NCBI RefSeq assembly: GCF_963855985.1
Contig: NC_087119.1
Coordinates: 2,892,001-2,956,000, forward strand
Direction: 5' to 3'
Source: Ostrinia nubilalis
Lineage: Eukaryota; Arthropoda; Insecta; Lepidoptera; Crambidae
Length of the DNA: 64,000 nucleotides
The position numbers and the translations under genes were made by a program. This document shows, one piece after another, positions 47,965 to 60,750 of this stretch. The notes under the pieces are model-generated. The model was given only the letters and a program-made list of their open reading frames with translations. It did not search any database and was not told the origin of the DNA. Positions within the stretch are counted from its first letter, which is position 1; the number at the start of each line of letters is the position of its first letter.

Positions 47965-49244
47965 TATAATGCAATTTTGAGTAACAAAGACGCACGAATA
48001 AGTAAATATGCAGCAGGCCTCTCGCATTAAAAGTAATTTGTACAAACGCATAACATTCTTATTCTACCCGACATTCACATCTCAATCGCTGAACCGTTGC
48101 TTTATTTTGATAAATAGCCGTAACAATCCTCGAATGCTAATTTGAGAATTATACCAAAAAGACCAGAAGGGTGCCGCTGGGTGACATGCCAAAAGCAACT
48201 TTAAGTGAATGCAACAAGGGTGTCGTTTAGTTAAAAAAAATACCGGGGTTTGTACCGGTATGGCACTTGGCGACTGTTGCAAAAAGCTAATACAGCCAGT
48301 TACAGTTTAATTACAATCTGAAAAAAAACATTGCCATTAAACATGATCCAATATTTTTCATTTCATTAAAGGAATTATGTTTGTTTGTACGAGTATTAAT
48401 CTACGTATTATATTCGATAGATCCAACAAATGCTCAAATAAATACCTGCCTACCTACTGTTAGCCTTTTAAACACAAAATAATATTTCACAATAGAAAAT
48501 ATTTTAAGTAATCGTACATCAAAGAACTCGTAGAGTCTATAATAGTGCTACAACTGCAGAGAATTGAACTTGGGACTACCACTATTCCATAACACAACTT
48601 TTAACTTTTTTCACAGTTAAAATTGAGCTATTTGAAGGTATACGACTTCTCGACGTAGTACCTAATATTTATGGGACACCATTTTACCTACTTAAAATAA
48701 TATTGTAACTACATAATATTTACCCATGAAATAAATACTTTTGGTGGTAAGTGTACAGTTCTAAACACGGTAGTTATGAGGGTATTAACATCACCGTCCG
48801 GGGCGGCCGCGGTTGTTAACACGAAAATGATTGCCTACTACCCCCATATCTGGACGCGGCATCTAAAGCTCTGCTTAGTAAATATCTGTACTACTGCTAA
48901 ATTGAATATGAAGGGTTCGATGCAGTTACTCGTATTTTAGGGATTTGTGAATAAATTAATCAAAATATTGGATAAAGTGGAACTAGATTCAATCAAATAT
49001 TTGCTGTCGTTAAAAATTTTGGTGTGTAATTTCTGCTATTTGATGGGATTAAAATTGGTAGAACTTGTTACAAACAACTTATAAATGGATACTTTACTGA
49101 AACTGCGATCACTGAGTCAACAAGCAATAGTAGCAAGTTAGTAAGTAGTTATACCTACTCATTACGAGTAGGTAAGCAGTATCCAAGAGCCAACTTTGTA
49201 ATTCACCAACCACATATTTTTCTGACATACTAGGCCATGTTGCA

Positions 49245-49454
49245 TCTAAATATAATAACTCAAAAGTGACTGACTGAGTGACTGACATAGTGATCTATCA
49301 ACGCACAGCCCAAACCACTGGACGGATCGGGCTGAAATTTGGCATGCAGGTAGATGTTATGACGTAGGCATCCGCTAAGAAAGGATTTTACGAAACTCTA
49401 CCCCTAAGAGGGTAAAACGGGATCCACGCGTATGAAGTCGCGGGCAGCCGCTAG
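49245..49454 (+). mobile_element. Helitron-like element
   Basis: Starts tctaaatataataactc and ends gcgggcagccgctag before T. Contains gctgaaatttggcatgcagg. Confidence 0.6.
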
Positions 49455-52009
49455 TTATAAATAAGTAGATTATGCTGGGCTGAGCAAAGATTAAAGAATA
49501 AAAAGCGGTTAATTGGCATATTGTGTGATTCAACCACTGCTTCCCTTATCCATTGAAAGGACTGTAACGACCAATCTCAGATTAACTTACTAGGGTTAAT
49601 AATCATTTAAAAACAGAGTAACGACTATAAAAGTTACAACTAAAATTGCATATTCAATTCCAAGCCAGCTATCGCGCTGACCCCCGTACCTATCTAATGA
49701 ATATAAATCGTAAACAAGCCCCAGCCCTTTCGTAATAAACATTAAAAAATCAATATATACGCGTATCTGGCCGGTTTGTATGATTTATCGATGTATATTT
49801 TATCGTGATACGATCTAAAGTATGGCTTGTAATTGATGACATTTGTATCGCGGTAGCTTTTCGAGTACATTTGACCGTCGGATTTTAGGTCAATTAGGAT
49901 GTGTGTATGTTTACATGAAATCTCTGGTTTTGTAACTAGTCCGAGAGTGTCCTGGGATCGATTTCCAGATAGGACACATAAAAAGTTACAATGTTGAGGA
50001 TGAATTTATACAAACATCCCACTGATTTCGATTTGTAATCTAGTGTGTAGACTAGTCGAATTACACACTTTTAGCTGGTAAAAATAGAGTGTTAAAAAAA
50101 GTTTCTAAAACTTATTAAGTACTCGTGTTGTAGTAAATATATTGGTATTATATAGGTACTTGAACTAACAAGCATTACTGTACTAAAAAAAATCTTTTAA
50201 AGTGTCCATAGTAGTGATTCTATGTGAAATAACAATGTTTTATCTTTCCCTTAACGCCTTCCCAAACTTAATAGCATAACCTTATATAAATTTCCTTCTC
50301 CCAAACGTAATAGGGTTGAAAATCGCCCTTATCTTCAAGAAGCTTCTCAGCATGACTCATCGAGGCGCCCTGCAGCTCGAGCTAACACCATAAGTGTTAG
50401 GGCGAAGCGGAGTAGCATTTGTTATACTTATCACAGCTATCGTAAACTTTCGACAGTTTATCGGTATTAATCACTTATCTGGTTTATCTTATTGGTAATT
50501 AAATACAATAATCTTGCACTGAACATTTAACTTCATTTACTAAATCTGTGGAGGGTTCCTTAAGTTTTGAAAATCTATGGGGAATGATGTGGTTTCACAG
50601 CACAGTCATGTAGCAATTTTTGTCGTGGTGGTGTACTACCACAACTGCCTAAACAATATTTCGTAGGTACCCTACGTAATCATTACCTTTCCTTTTGCAT
50701 ATCTAACGTACAAAATTCGTGTAAAAGTTACGAAATTTTGAAGCCGATACGATAAGATTTTTGGTTTCCTCGGTTTTTCTAAGACTTCTAACTTTTTTGG
50801 TCGTAATCCGTGAGTGTCTTATCTACTTAGTAACTATACCAACACGCCAATTACCCAAATTACAATATGCTCAACCAACCCTTTATGCAAACAGTCCACT
50901 AAAACAATTTGACCCCAGGGACAAGCGCAATTGACTTCGAAATCTGCCATCAAAACAAATCCCGTCAGACAACCGCTAATCCCACCCACTCGAGTTCCCA
51001 CCGAAGTAACAAAACAAACAATTATTGCACAATCAACTATAGCGCTTATAAATCAAGTATAGTAATGGTGCATCATGCGCACCACCCCATCGCGAGTCCC
51101 AACAGCTCATGGGAAGATGACTCCAACAAAGGACTTTTAATTGTGATAGCACCATGCACCCCTCACGTTTGGGACACCGTGACCATCCAAAGCGCCCGCC
51201 ATATTTATTTTCACAAATATATTGCTACAAACATATTGTGCGAAGTGATTCCGGGTGATGTATCATTTTGCGCGTGGGAGAAGCGTTTTTTTATTTAATT
51301 GTGGAACCGTGACGATTTAACTTATTGACGAGGTTGTAACCCTTGAAAATGTAATGGTTTGTTTATTTAGATGTTGGTACATTTTTTTAGAAAGGTAATA
51401 GGTGTTTTTTAATTTTTGATATGATTTTAAGGGTACCTTCTACAGTTATGTTTAAAAAAACGTTTGATTCTAGTCTGTTTGCCATTATTTAAAATATGGT
51501 CTAAACACAAAAAGCACCTTACCTGACTTACGAGTAATTTACCAACACATTTAATCATTTTATTCCTGATACGCAGGTCTAAGGTATATAAGGTAGGTAG
51601 GTAAGGTAAATGAGAGGTCTTAGTTGACTGGAAAAAATGTAAGCTTTCATTCAGCGTCTCTAAATTTGAAAACGACTTCCAACCGAACGAAATTGCAGGA
51701 GCAACTTGTTAAGCGTATTTCAAAATACAAAAGCAAACAATAAAAAATCTGTTCGTACAACTATTTCAACTTTAAAGAAGATGTGAACCTTTTTTGTGAT
51801 TTAGTAGAGCGAGTCCATCACAATTTGTCTTGGCTCACTGCCTGTATATTTATCATAATACTAAACTGTGAAATAATTTAATGGTTTACCTACAGGAACA
51901 GTTATTGTTATTATTTTTATGTCTTAATCCTTCATAGGTAGGCCATATTGCCACATGACAAAATAATCAAGCAAGTAATATTAAAGTTCAATTACCTTTT
52001 TAAAAAAAT

Positions 52010-52427
52010 AAAACCGACTTCAAATGCGTGAACACAAAAAAAAACTAAAAATTAAAAATATTGCGTATAAAAAAGTTCATCCCCAATTTTCCACCCTTAG
52101 GGGTAAAATTTTTTCTTCAAATTCGCATGAAACCACCCTTTTGATAATACCTATTCAACAAAAAAGTAATCGTTCAAATTGATTTATAATCGGCGGAGAT
52201 ATTGCGTATAAAAAAGTTCATCCCCAATTTTCCACCCTTGGGGGTTGTTTTTTCTATTATTAAATTTAAATGGGACCACCCTTGAGGTATTACCTATACG
52301 CCGAAAAAAGATTTGTTCAAATCGGTTCATAATTGGCGGAGTTATCGCGTAACAAACATAGAAAAAAAAAAAAAAAAACATACGGGTCGAATTGAGAACC
52401 TCCTCCTTTTTTGAAGTCGGTTGAAAA
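52010..52427. mobile_element. Repeat with aaaccgacttcaaa ends
   Basis: Inverted ends aaaccgacttcaaa / ttgaagtcggttg. Two internal copies of attgcgtataaaaaagttca spaced about 145 bp apart. Ends in an A-run near 52362. Confidence 0.65.
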
Positions 52428-52479
52428 CTCTAGTTTTAAAAAGACTTTCGCCATAGCAAAAATAAAATTGGATTTATGT

Positions 52480-52636
52480 TTCAACCACACCAACGCGTGC
52501 AGATCGCCATCGCCGGCGTGATCACGGCGCGGTCATAGGGAAATGACAGGTCGCGTGAACTGTCATGGGTCGCGCCACCTGTCATTGGCCTTTGATCGCG
52601 CCGCGATGGCGATCTGCACGCGTTGGTGTGGTTGAA
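52480..52636. mobile_element. Near-palindromic MITE
   Basis: Ends ttcaaccacaccaacgcgtg with the complement at the right, continuing through cagatcgccatcg. Strongly paired except for the centre. It lies 209 bp before the 52846 exon. Confidence 0.75.
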
Positions 52637-52721
52637 GCTTTACACATTCATTTACAAATTTTATATCATTGAATTGTGTGGAGGATAGGCTTATATTAAA
52701 TACGATATTGAGCTAGTTTCA

Positions 52722-52800
52722 TTATCATCTTTTCAGCCATAGGACGTCCACTGCTGACATAGGCCTCCCATTTCCACAATGGCCGATTGGAGGCGGCATG
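52722..52800 (-). mobile_element. RTE-like LINE tail, copy 2
   Basis: catcttttcagccataggac then gtccactgctgacataggcc, the complement of the 34418-34556 end. It stops 46 bp before the 52846 exon. Confidence 0.7.
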
Positions 52801-52845
52801 CATTTAGCTAGTTTAGCATTCATAAAATATGAATTTCTTTTTCAG

Positions 52846-52929
52846 GCACAGAAAAGATATCAAGTGGTCTCAGTAAGGGTTACTCCACACCAACACTGTC
52901 AGACACGCTGCGAGCGACCAAATGTACAG
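52846..52929 (+). CDS. Second exon of the same unrecognised gene (84 bp)
   Basis: The acceptor is ctttttcag after a long pyrimidine tract, and the donor is gtcagt. Read in the phase left by the exon ending at 40711 it completes a Gly codon and gives TEKISSGLSKGYSTPTLSDT followed by LRATKCT, a Ser/Thr-rich stretch that continues the low-complexity character of the previous exon. The match of phase, strand and composition across a 12.1-kb intron supports one gene. No downstream partner exon was found before the window ends. Confidence 0.6.
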
Positions 52930-53038
52930 GTCAGTGATATTTTATATTTGAAAAACCTATTTAAAAGTAGGTATATGGGTATCTAGTAGTTATATTGTAA
53001 AACCAACAAAAAACCAACAAATATAAATGGAAGACACT

Positions 53039-53160
53039 AAGGCTGAGTTGCACCACCTAACTTTGACCGTAACTATGACGATAACCGGTGTTTTTTGTAT
53101 GGAGTTTGACAGATTTTTGACGTTTGTCAAAGTTAAAGTAAGATGGTGCAACCGAGCCTA
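53039..53160. mobile_element. MITE family E, copy 2
   Basis: Ends aaggctgagttgcaccac / atggtgcaaccgagccta, with inverted tttgac / gtcaaa repeats inside. Confidence 0.75.
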
Positions 53161-53211
53161 AATGGTAGACATTGTACTGTGACATGTTTTATGATACCTA
53201 CTAGGGCCAAA

Positions 53212-53350
53212 TCTATACTTCTATACAAATATTATAAATGAGAAAGTAACTCTGTCTGTCTGTGTCGCTATCATGCCTAAACCACTGATCCGATTTTGAA
53301 GAAATTGGGCATAGAGATAGTTTGAGTCCTGGGAAAAGACGATGTGTCAT
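53212..53350 (+). mobile_element. Helitron 5' fragment
   Basis: Starts tctatacttctatacaaata and continues with gagaaagtaactctgtctgt. No 3' end was found. Confidence 0.5.
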
Positions 53351-53690
53351 CTGATAAGATAAGAAAAACTTAATTGGTCACAAAAAGAAAATCAAAATGA
53401 TGTAGTACTGTCGCCTTCACTGATACTAAAGTTAATGAAATAACGAGATCAATCAAAAATCTAGAACTTAAAGTTTACTTTAGGATTGAACTGGATCATT
53501 TTGAACTTAAAAAAGAAACAGTTAATAGGTCAATCACCTCCCACAAACCCCAGTTTACGCATAAATCGACGTTTATAATGTAACTATGAGTTATTGAACT
53601 GGAGCGCTATAATATAATCCAATAGTTAACATTAACCTTTTATGGCCGTTCGCGCCTATAAACCCGACCCTCGCGGTTATCTCGCGCCGG

Positions 53691-53722
53691 TGACGTCATA
53701 ACACACCTGATTAATGACGTCA
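53691..53722. promoter_or_regulatory. Pair of full CRE sites
   Basis: Two perfect TGACGTCA palindromes lie at 53691-53698 and 53715-53722, 24 bp centre to centre, in a GC-richer stretch (53645-53750). They match the CREB/ATF binding site. They lie 760 bp after the 52846-52929 exon, so they are probably intronic enhancer or alternative-promoter sites. Confidence 0.4.
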
Positions 53723-54001
53723 CGCCCTCCTCCCCTTAGCGCGTACTTTGAGATAGTATATCATCGTGGTTCCCTTATATGTACTATGTTAGGTGCGGGT
53801 AGATAGTAGGTACAGAAATTCGGTAATATTTGTGAAAATTTAGCAGTCTACTTTTTTGCGTCATTTCTTCTCATTTATTTTTTGTTTTTATCTTGGCTAG
53901 AACCAAGTACTGGCGGGATTTTTACAAAATTCCAAAATTCTGAAATAAAACATAATCTTTGTATTTTAAACACAATCGAGACCGCTACAGTAAAATTATA
54001 A

Positions 54002-55062
54002 TAAAAAACCGGCCAAGTACGAGTCGGGCTCGCACACCGAGGGTTCCGCCGTACAAACGTAGCGGTTTACAATTTATGACGTATTAAATCAAATTACTTA
54101 CTTGATTCCGTTGCGAGTAGTGGCGAATTTCAAAATATGCGGTATGATTATTTTTTATTTATTTATTTTTCCTATATTTGCATTATAGGTAGGTACCTAC
54201 CTCAGCGTTTTGAATTTTTGCGTTGATTTAGAATTTCTCACAGTTTAGAGGCAATTAGATTTAAGAAGTGTTTGATATGAATTTCAACTTTAATATCTCT
54301 ACGCGTTCATGTGAAAAAGGGTAGGAAGTAAGTTTATAATTATTAAAAAAATATTTTATGTCATATAAGCAAAAATAATATTTTAAATTTTATATAACTT
54401 CAAATTTATCATTTTCGCAATTTTTCCTTTATCTGTACTATAATATAACGTTGCTTCGTGCCGAATTTCAAGATTCTGAGTTCACAGGAAGTACCTTGTA
54501 GGTTTTGATTCCCTAGCGTGTGACGGAAATTCGTCTAAGGTATCTTTTGATCGCGTTAACTTAGAAGTTTGATTTTTTTACTTCTTAAAGGGACAATAGA
54601 TCTAGGTATTGGTATAAATTTCAATTTGATACCTTTATTCGTTCGTGAGAAATAAGGTAGTAAGTTTCATTTTATAAAAATATTTTTATTATATTATATA
54701 ACTAAAAAAATGTAATTTTCGCAATTTTTCCTATATTTGCATTATATGACAATGCTTTATGCCAAATTTCAAGATTCTGAGTTTACGGGAAGTATCCTGT
54801 AGGTTTTGATTCCTTTGCGAGTGTCGAAAATTTGTTGAAAATATCGACATAATCGGCTGTATCTTTTGATTGGCTTGGCTTAGAAGTTTGATATTTTCAC
54901 AGCTTAAAGGGACAATAGACCTGAGTATTTCATGTGAATTTCAGCTTGATACGTTCACGCGTTCTTGAGATAAAGGGTCTTGACAGACGGACGGACAGAC
55001 GGACAACAAAGTGATCCTATAAGGGTTCCGTTTTTTCCTTTTGAGGTACGGAACCCTAAAAA
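54002..55062. mobile_element. Long CCGGCCAAGT-type repeat, about 1.06 kb
   Basis: Begins taaaaaaccggccaagtacg with gggttccgccgt, and ends gtgatcctataagggttccg and gaggtacggaaccct. This layout is common in moth genomes. It also contains three related internal units with caagattctgag. Confidence 0.6.
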
Positions 55063-55189
55063 AATTAAAATGCAGTTGTACTAAAACGAAAAAAATAATT
55101 GAATCTTGCATATTTTGCACCATAGTGCTCGGGAAGACGAATCTAACGAACCCAAACTCGATAAGTTTCCACCGTTTCGTTTAAGAGTT

Positions 55190-55345
55190 CCTATGGTCAC
55201 CTGACTTTATCATTAGGACCTTGGACATAATTTTGCACTAAGTAAAGTGCTCAAAAATATAAATCCAATGAACCCAAACTCGATGAACCTCCGCCGTTTC
55301 GTTTAAGATTTCCTATGGCCACCTCCTGTCGCTATCATCAGACCA
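55190..55345 (-). repeat. Two units of the gatgatggagctgg-type repeat
   Basis: Twice gives aacccaaactcgat followed by ccgtttcgtttaag and cctatgg, the complement of the repeat at 630-800. Confidence 0.6.
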
Positions 55346-55431
55346 GCTCAAAGGTACCATAACATTGCATTGTCATCTTACTTACATAAGTATACCAAAT
55401 TTCAGCTCAATCGAATGAGGATTGCAAAACT

Positions 55432-55548
55432 AAGGATGAGTTGCACCACTTTGACCGTAACTTTGACGATAGCCGGTGTTTTTTGTATGGAGTTCGACAG
55501 ATTTTTGAGGTTTGTCGAAGTTAAAGTAAGATGGTGCAACCCAGCCTA
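55432..55548. mobile_element. MITE family E, copy 3
   Basis: Nearly identical to 53039-53160 (shared gataaccggtgttttttgta region with one change). Confidence 0.75.
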
Positions 55549-56966
55549 ACAAGCGAAGTCATTAATAAAGCTTGTAATAAAAAAAACAGTTCGGAGCAGC
55601 GAAATGTTGCATATTTTATTTTAGAGCACATTTAAATATGTCAATTTTCTGAGCAATTATCATAATCAAAGGCCGTTTCTTGAAAGCCACAAATACCAAT
55701 TGCAAACAATTTAACCCTGCCACCGCCGCACGGCAAATTAACTCGAAGAGCGCGGGATAGTTAGGCCACCAATCTTGTCCCTTGACTGACCGACCGTAAA
55801 CTCAAAGGATGGAAGACAATTAAAAGTTGCCTTAGACGTCAAACGTCAAAGAGAACATCATCCCGCTTGGTGAGGCGGATAAGTGCGCGGGTTCTAGGGT
55901 TGATACGGTTGTCGAATTCGTTTTTAGATAATGAGAAACAAAGGCACAGTTCTGTTCTATTGTCTATGTTTATGTCAAGTTAAAAATCTTAATAAAATAA
56001 CTGCGAGCTTTATCAAAAATTGCATGTAACAAGAACTAATTTTTGAGATCTACTTGTAAACTGTATCCATCTTTTGTTACCACCTTTAATGCAAGAAATG
56101 CTAAAGTCTACACTTCTACTAATTTATAATAATAAAAATAATACTACACTACGTTAGAGTGACGATGACGAATTTACCGCATAAATACATAATATAACCA
56201 TTGAAGTAATATTACTGTACGTAGTACATTATAACTCAATGAATATAATAAGCAAAACGCTCTACAATATTGCTCTGTAGGCGATGACGAAGGGCGACTT
56301 GAACCCAGACAGCGCGGCCGCCGCGACGTAGTGGTAACGCTGAGGGCGCATAGATGGCGCGCTCTGTACACTAGCTCGCGATTTCATTTGATTTTTTCCA
56401 TTTAAATAAGACCTAACCGTAATATTATTTAATTACCCAATAATTTTGTAGAAACAACAATAACAATCAATTTTTGAAGACGCACTACTAGTATCCCCTT
56501 TACAGATACTAGGCGTGCGTTAAAAAACTATTATATGTATGAAGCGATATAATTTTATCGTGAATAACTTTAATGTTGTTGCATTGCAAAGTTGCCATAT
56601 AAAATATTTCAATTTTAAATGATAAATTGTCATCTAAAGTCGACAAAATACCGCGATAGGATGTTAGGTATCTAGCACAAGGAAGTCTGATTCTGTCAGA
56701 CTTTTTCACGATTTTGTCTAAAGTTTTATTGGTTACCTAGTTAATTTGAAGCAAATATTTGCATATTGCGACCGAAAGTAGGCAATTTATTTATAAGCTC
56801 TTAATGAACTTGAAGTGTAAGGGCCTATGCAGGATTTCAACTTCAGACTCACATTCAGACTGAATCTTAAGCTCAATGTGATTGGTTAGAATTTTAATAT
56901 TTTTGAGAATTAAAAACTTAAATTCTAGCTTGGAGTTTCATCAGGTTTTGTATCGTGAGTACTAAT

Positions 56967-58149
56967 TAGAGATGAAACGGATATCCGGTAACTATCCGGT
57001 AGGCCGGATATCCGGCCTAAATTTACTATCCGGCCGGATACCGGATAGTAACTCACTATCCGGCCGGATACCGGATATTAAAAAACTACGACAATTTCCT
57101 ATTAATAAAATGAAATACATTAATCTTTGAGGTAAATATCAATAAAATGGCTTATAATAATGACGGCTTTTATTTAAAGTCCAAAAAGTTAAACCATTTC
57201 AAAAAACTAATTTCTTTTTCTGGGCTATTCACTCTCATGTCGATTGCTAAATCTATACTTAGGTATAATAAATCTGTAGAGAGGTCAATTCTGTACATGA
57301 AATATATTTTTTTCAAAATAACTATCAGTGCAATCAATAAAATTTTTGTGTCTGTCTGTCCGTCTGTATGTTCCTTATAGAAACAAAAACTACTCGACGG
57401 ATTTTAACGAAACTTGGTACAATTATTCTTCATACTCCTGGGCAAGTTATAGTATACTTTAGGAATTCCCACGGGAACAGGAATTAGCGGGAAAATCCTT
57501 TTGTATGAAAAATCTAAATCGCTTAAGTTAGACGCTTGAAATTTGGCATGTAGGTACCTTAATAAACTTAAAGATTAGTTACAACAAGAAATTCCCGAAA
57601 TTCCCACGGGAATGGGAATAAGCGGGAAAATCCTTTTGTATGAAAAATCTAAACCGCGTAAGATAGATGAAGGGGGTAAAACGGGATCCAGGCGTACGAA
57701 GTCGCGGGCGGCCGGTAGTAGTAAATATCTGTTAATGTCGAAATAATGCCAAATAAAAAAGGCGATCTTTTTTTCACTGATATGATGGTCTGATGACATG
57801 ATGTATGCAGTTCAGTCAGATTACTCAACAAGTAAACTAATTTTTTTTTTATTCAATCACACACTCACGATAGCAACCAAAATCGCCCGATTGATCTGCC
57901 CCCTAGACAAGTGGCAAAATCTGACATTCTTTTCGGACGGATTCGATTTTCTAAAAGTGTGACTAGTCTAGTCTACTAATAGACCCAATGATCGCGTTCG
58001 AAGCACCTGTGTGGCGCTAAACTCGTCACGACATGCAACGAGACAATGGGCCAACTATCCGGCCGCCGGATATCCGGCTATCCGGCCTAGCAGTTGGCCG
58101 GATATCCGGTATCCGGTATCCGGCCAAACAACTATCCGTTTCATCTCTA
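56967..58149. mobile_element. hAT-type element with 8-bp duplication and nested Helitron
   Basis: Inverted ends tagagatgaaacggata / atccgtttcatctcta. The flanking gtactaat is repeated exactly (56959-56966 and 58150-58157). Subterminal zones on both sides are packed with ccggatatccgg-type palindromes. The Helitron at 57252-57718 interrupts it. No transposase was seen. Confidence 0.85.
57252..57718 (+). mobile_element. Non-autonomous Helitron nested in a hAT-type element
   Basis: Homologous to 9045-9684, with two rather than three of the acgggaac units. The terminal CTAG reads GTAG. It interrupts the element at 56967-58149. Confidence 0.7.
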
Positions 58150-58322
58150 GTACTAATACCTATTAATTTTAGGCGAGAAATGGCGGTTTGTTATAAATCA
58201 ATAATAATTTTAATAAGATTTCATCGTGGTGCACACTGCACATAAATCTGAATCGTAGAGCTGGCTTTTGGTAGGGTGTATGTAAACTCAAGACTGCAAG
58301 TCGTTTCTGTATCCCTCTAGGG

Positions 58323-58539
58323 CATTGGTTCCCAAAGTGAGGCGGGGAGGCGCAAAGGCCTTTAAAGGGGGGCGCGGGCCATCGATATACTTAAGTATAA
58401 AAAACCTGCGACCGTTGAGAGAATGCATTCCAGACTGCTCGATACGACCAATAAATAATCTTGACTGGAGGAGGGGGTGCGCGGAATTTTTTGTACGGTC
58501 CAAGGGGGGCGCGTCTCAAATAAGTTTGGGAACCAATGC
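58323..58539. mobile_element. hAT-like MITE
   Basis: Ends cattggttcccaaa / tttgggaaccaatg, typical of hAT-derived MITEs, around a G-rich body. No duplication was confirmed. Confidence 0.6.
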
Positions 58540-60067
58540 ACATGAGCTACGGTACTACTATATGGTTTTAAATGCGATGTCGTATGCGAATTTGGTCACT
58601 CAATAAGTTTTGAGATGCTCAAAATTCAAAAATGATACACATGTATTACGAGTATATGTTTTTGTAAAGTATATTTCATTAAAAATAGATCACCATTAGC
58701 CATTTGCTCACTGTAATAGAAAAAAAAAAATTTTTCGCCATTTTGCCGCATCGCTTTCCACGTTGTTCAGTTCAATCCATGGAGCTTCGCCGCGAACATT
58801 AGTGCGGTATGTTCAATTGCAATTTCAAAATTAGTTTAACCGAACAATTATGTTTATAATTGCTATATGTGATACAATTTTTAGATAGTTTGCTGAATTT
58901 TGAAAGGTAAATTTAAACCTGAAAGATGACCCAAAAGCGAAATCCCGTAAACAGCAGTGACTGCAGAAAATTCATAATACATATACAGAAATGATTGTGG
59001 AAGATGATCCACGAAACACATGCCATCGACTGATACGTCCCTAAATGATTTAATTTGGCATCTAAAGTTGCGGAGATTGTATGTTAAATAAAAGTACTAA
59101 TTCTTAAGCTACAAAACTGATTTCTTTGACGGTTCCTTCTCTGGACTATGTATTAACTCGTATTACGTGTACGTACCTCAATTTGAAAGCTACCTTGTTT
59201 CTTGATAGCATTATTACTTGCCTTTTAGGATTACACACAATTCTCAAAAATTAACGTTTGCTCTATGCCAATATTTTATTTGCCTCTTCTTTTCATAATG
59301 CTATATCGCATGCTAGTGGGAAAACGCTATAATGTGTAGTAATAAACAATGACCACACACCATGTCTAAACCTGCCACGTGCAGTCACATGTCGCCCATT
59401 AATTAAGTGCTCTTTCGGTCCTTGAGACCGCATTGTCCCATCCCCCTTTTCTATAATCGAGACACTTCAACAATTACAGCAACTGGCCATTATACTCCCA
59501 TTACGATACTCTTTAGACTCGTTAATTTGAATGACGTCCTTTCATTTTTGTCGACGTATTGTCTCAAGAAAAAATCGAGACAATTAATTTATTCGTATCA
59601 CTCAACAATACAAAAACAATCTTTGTTTACGATCTCCGGCACCATTAATGTAATTTCCAATGCAAAATTGATACTACAAAACAAATAGTCAAATATATCT
59701 TGAAAAAGAATCGTTCGTAAAAGAGATCCACCTACCTATCAAATATTCCTTTTACTTTGCATGAATTTAACACACAACAAAGGATGATGGGCACAAATGT
59801 ATGGAAAGTGGTACCCGCTCCAATAGCCATAACCAATATATATTTGAAAAGGCCTTTAGATGTAGGAAAATGTCTGCTATGGGGCCAGTTCTAATTCACG
59901 TTTTGAAAGCAGTAATTCCACTAAGTATTAGAATGAAAGTATAACACAATCATCCATGTATACGAGTATGTATTATGGCTACAATCTATTAATATAACTA
60001 AAAGAAGCATTGAAAAGGAAAGGATTATACCTACGATGAACTACCCAAGCTATTAGCCCTTTATTCG

Positions 60068-60215
60068 CTTTCATCGTCATCATCATGATCATTTTAGCCA
60101 TAGGACGTCCAGTTGAACATAGGCCTCCCCCAATGATTTCCACAATGGCCGGTTGGTGGCGGCCTGCATCCAGCGCCTTCCCGCTACCTTTATGAGGTCG
60201 TCGGTCCATCTTGTG
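60068..60215 (-). mobile_element. RTE-like LINE tail, copy 3
   Basis: Complement of the same end, including cataggcctcccccaatgat and cagcgccttcccgctacctt. Confidence 0.75.
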
Positions 60216-60292
60216 GGTGGACTTATTGGGTCTTGTGGGTTTATTCGCTTTAGAAACCCATAATAAAACCCTTAAGAAGTAATGACACTTTA

Positions 60293-60411
60293 ACCCCTTT
60301 ATTAATAAAAGTTACACCCTAGTTGAACTCTGGCTTAAATTGTCATTTGGTATGGAAATGTCATTTTAATCCAAGGTTCTTCCTAGGTGTAACTTTTTAT
60401 TAATAAGGGGG
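60293..60411. mobile_element. MITE family F, copy 2
   Basis: Ends cccctttattaataaaagtt / aactttttattaataagggg. Shares tatggaaatgtcattttaa with 20263-20355. Confidence 0.7.
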
Positions 60412-60539
60412 TAGTACTTCTTTAAATAAAAATATTTATTTCACAATTATCCCCATCAATAATTATAGAGTTAAGAAAGGATGCTGGAGCAGTAAACCCT
60501 TCCTGCCTCGCATAACCTAAGTACCATACGATGGACACG

Positions 60540-60720
60540 TATGATACTTCTTCTTCTTCCTCGGTCCCTCACTGATGAGGATCGCGACCACAGGTAGTGT
60601 TCCTCCACAGACTGCGGTCATAAGCTGTGTGGACCGCACGATGGAAACTCCCGCCCACCGTCTTCCTCACCGCGTCCGACCATCTCGTCGGTGCCCTGCC
60701 CCGAGCGCGTCCCCCTTCAT
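60540..60720 (-). repeat. Probable retroelement fragment
   Basis: GC-rich block with cttcctcggtccctcactga and ccgaccatctcgtcggtgcc, resembling dispersed lepidopteran LINE remains. Assigned from memory. Confidence 0.3.
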
Positions 60721-60750
60721 ACTGTATGATACTTAGGTTACACAAAAAGT

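Larger units (their letters stand above)
40712..52845 (+). other. Long intron of the unrecognised gene
   Basis: No exon was found inside by eye. It holds SINE 41755-42010, Helitron-like copies (43437-43462, 43475-43896, 46970-47160, 49245-49454), a gatgatggagctg-type repeat (about 43980-44115), MITEs (47801-47964, 52480-52636), a CCGACTTC-ended repeat (52010-52427) and the X-box island near 45 kb. The rest is plain AT-rich sequence. Confidence 0.45.

Noticed and set aside
58325..58606. Open frame over the G-rich block
   Set aside because: It lies within a hAT-like MITE with inverted ends and reads through both of them, so it is not a gene.
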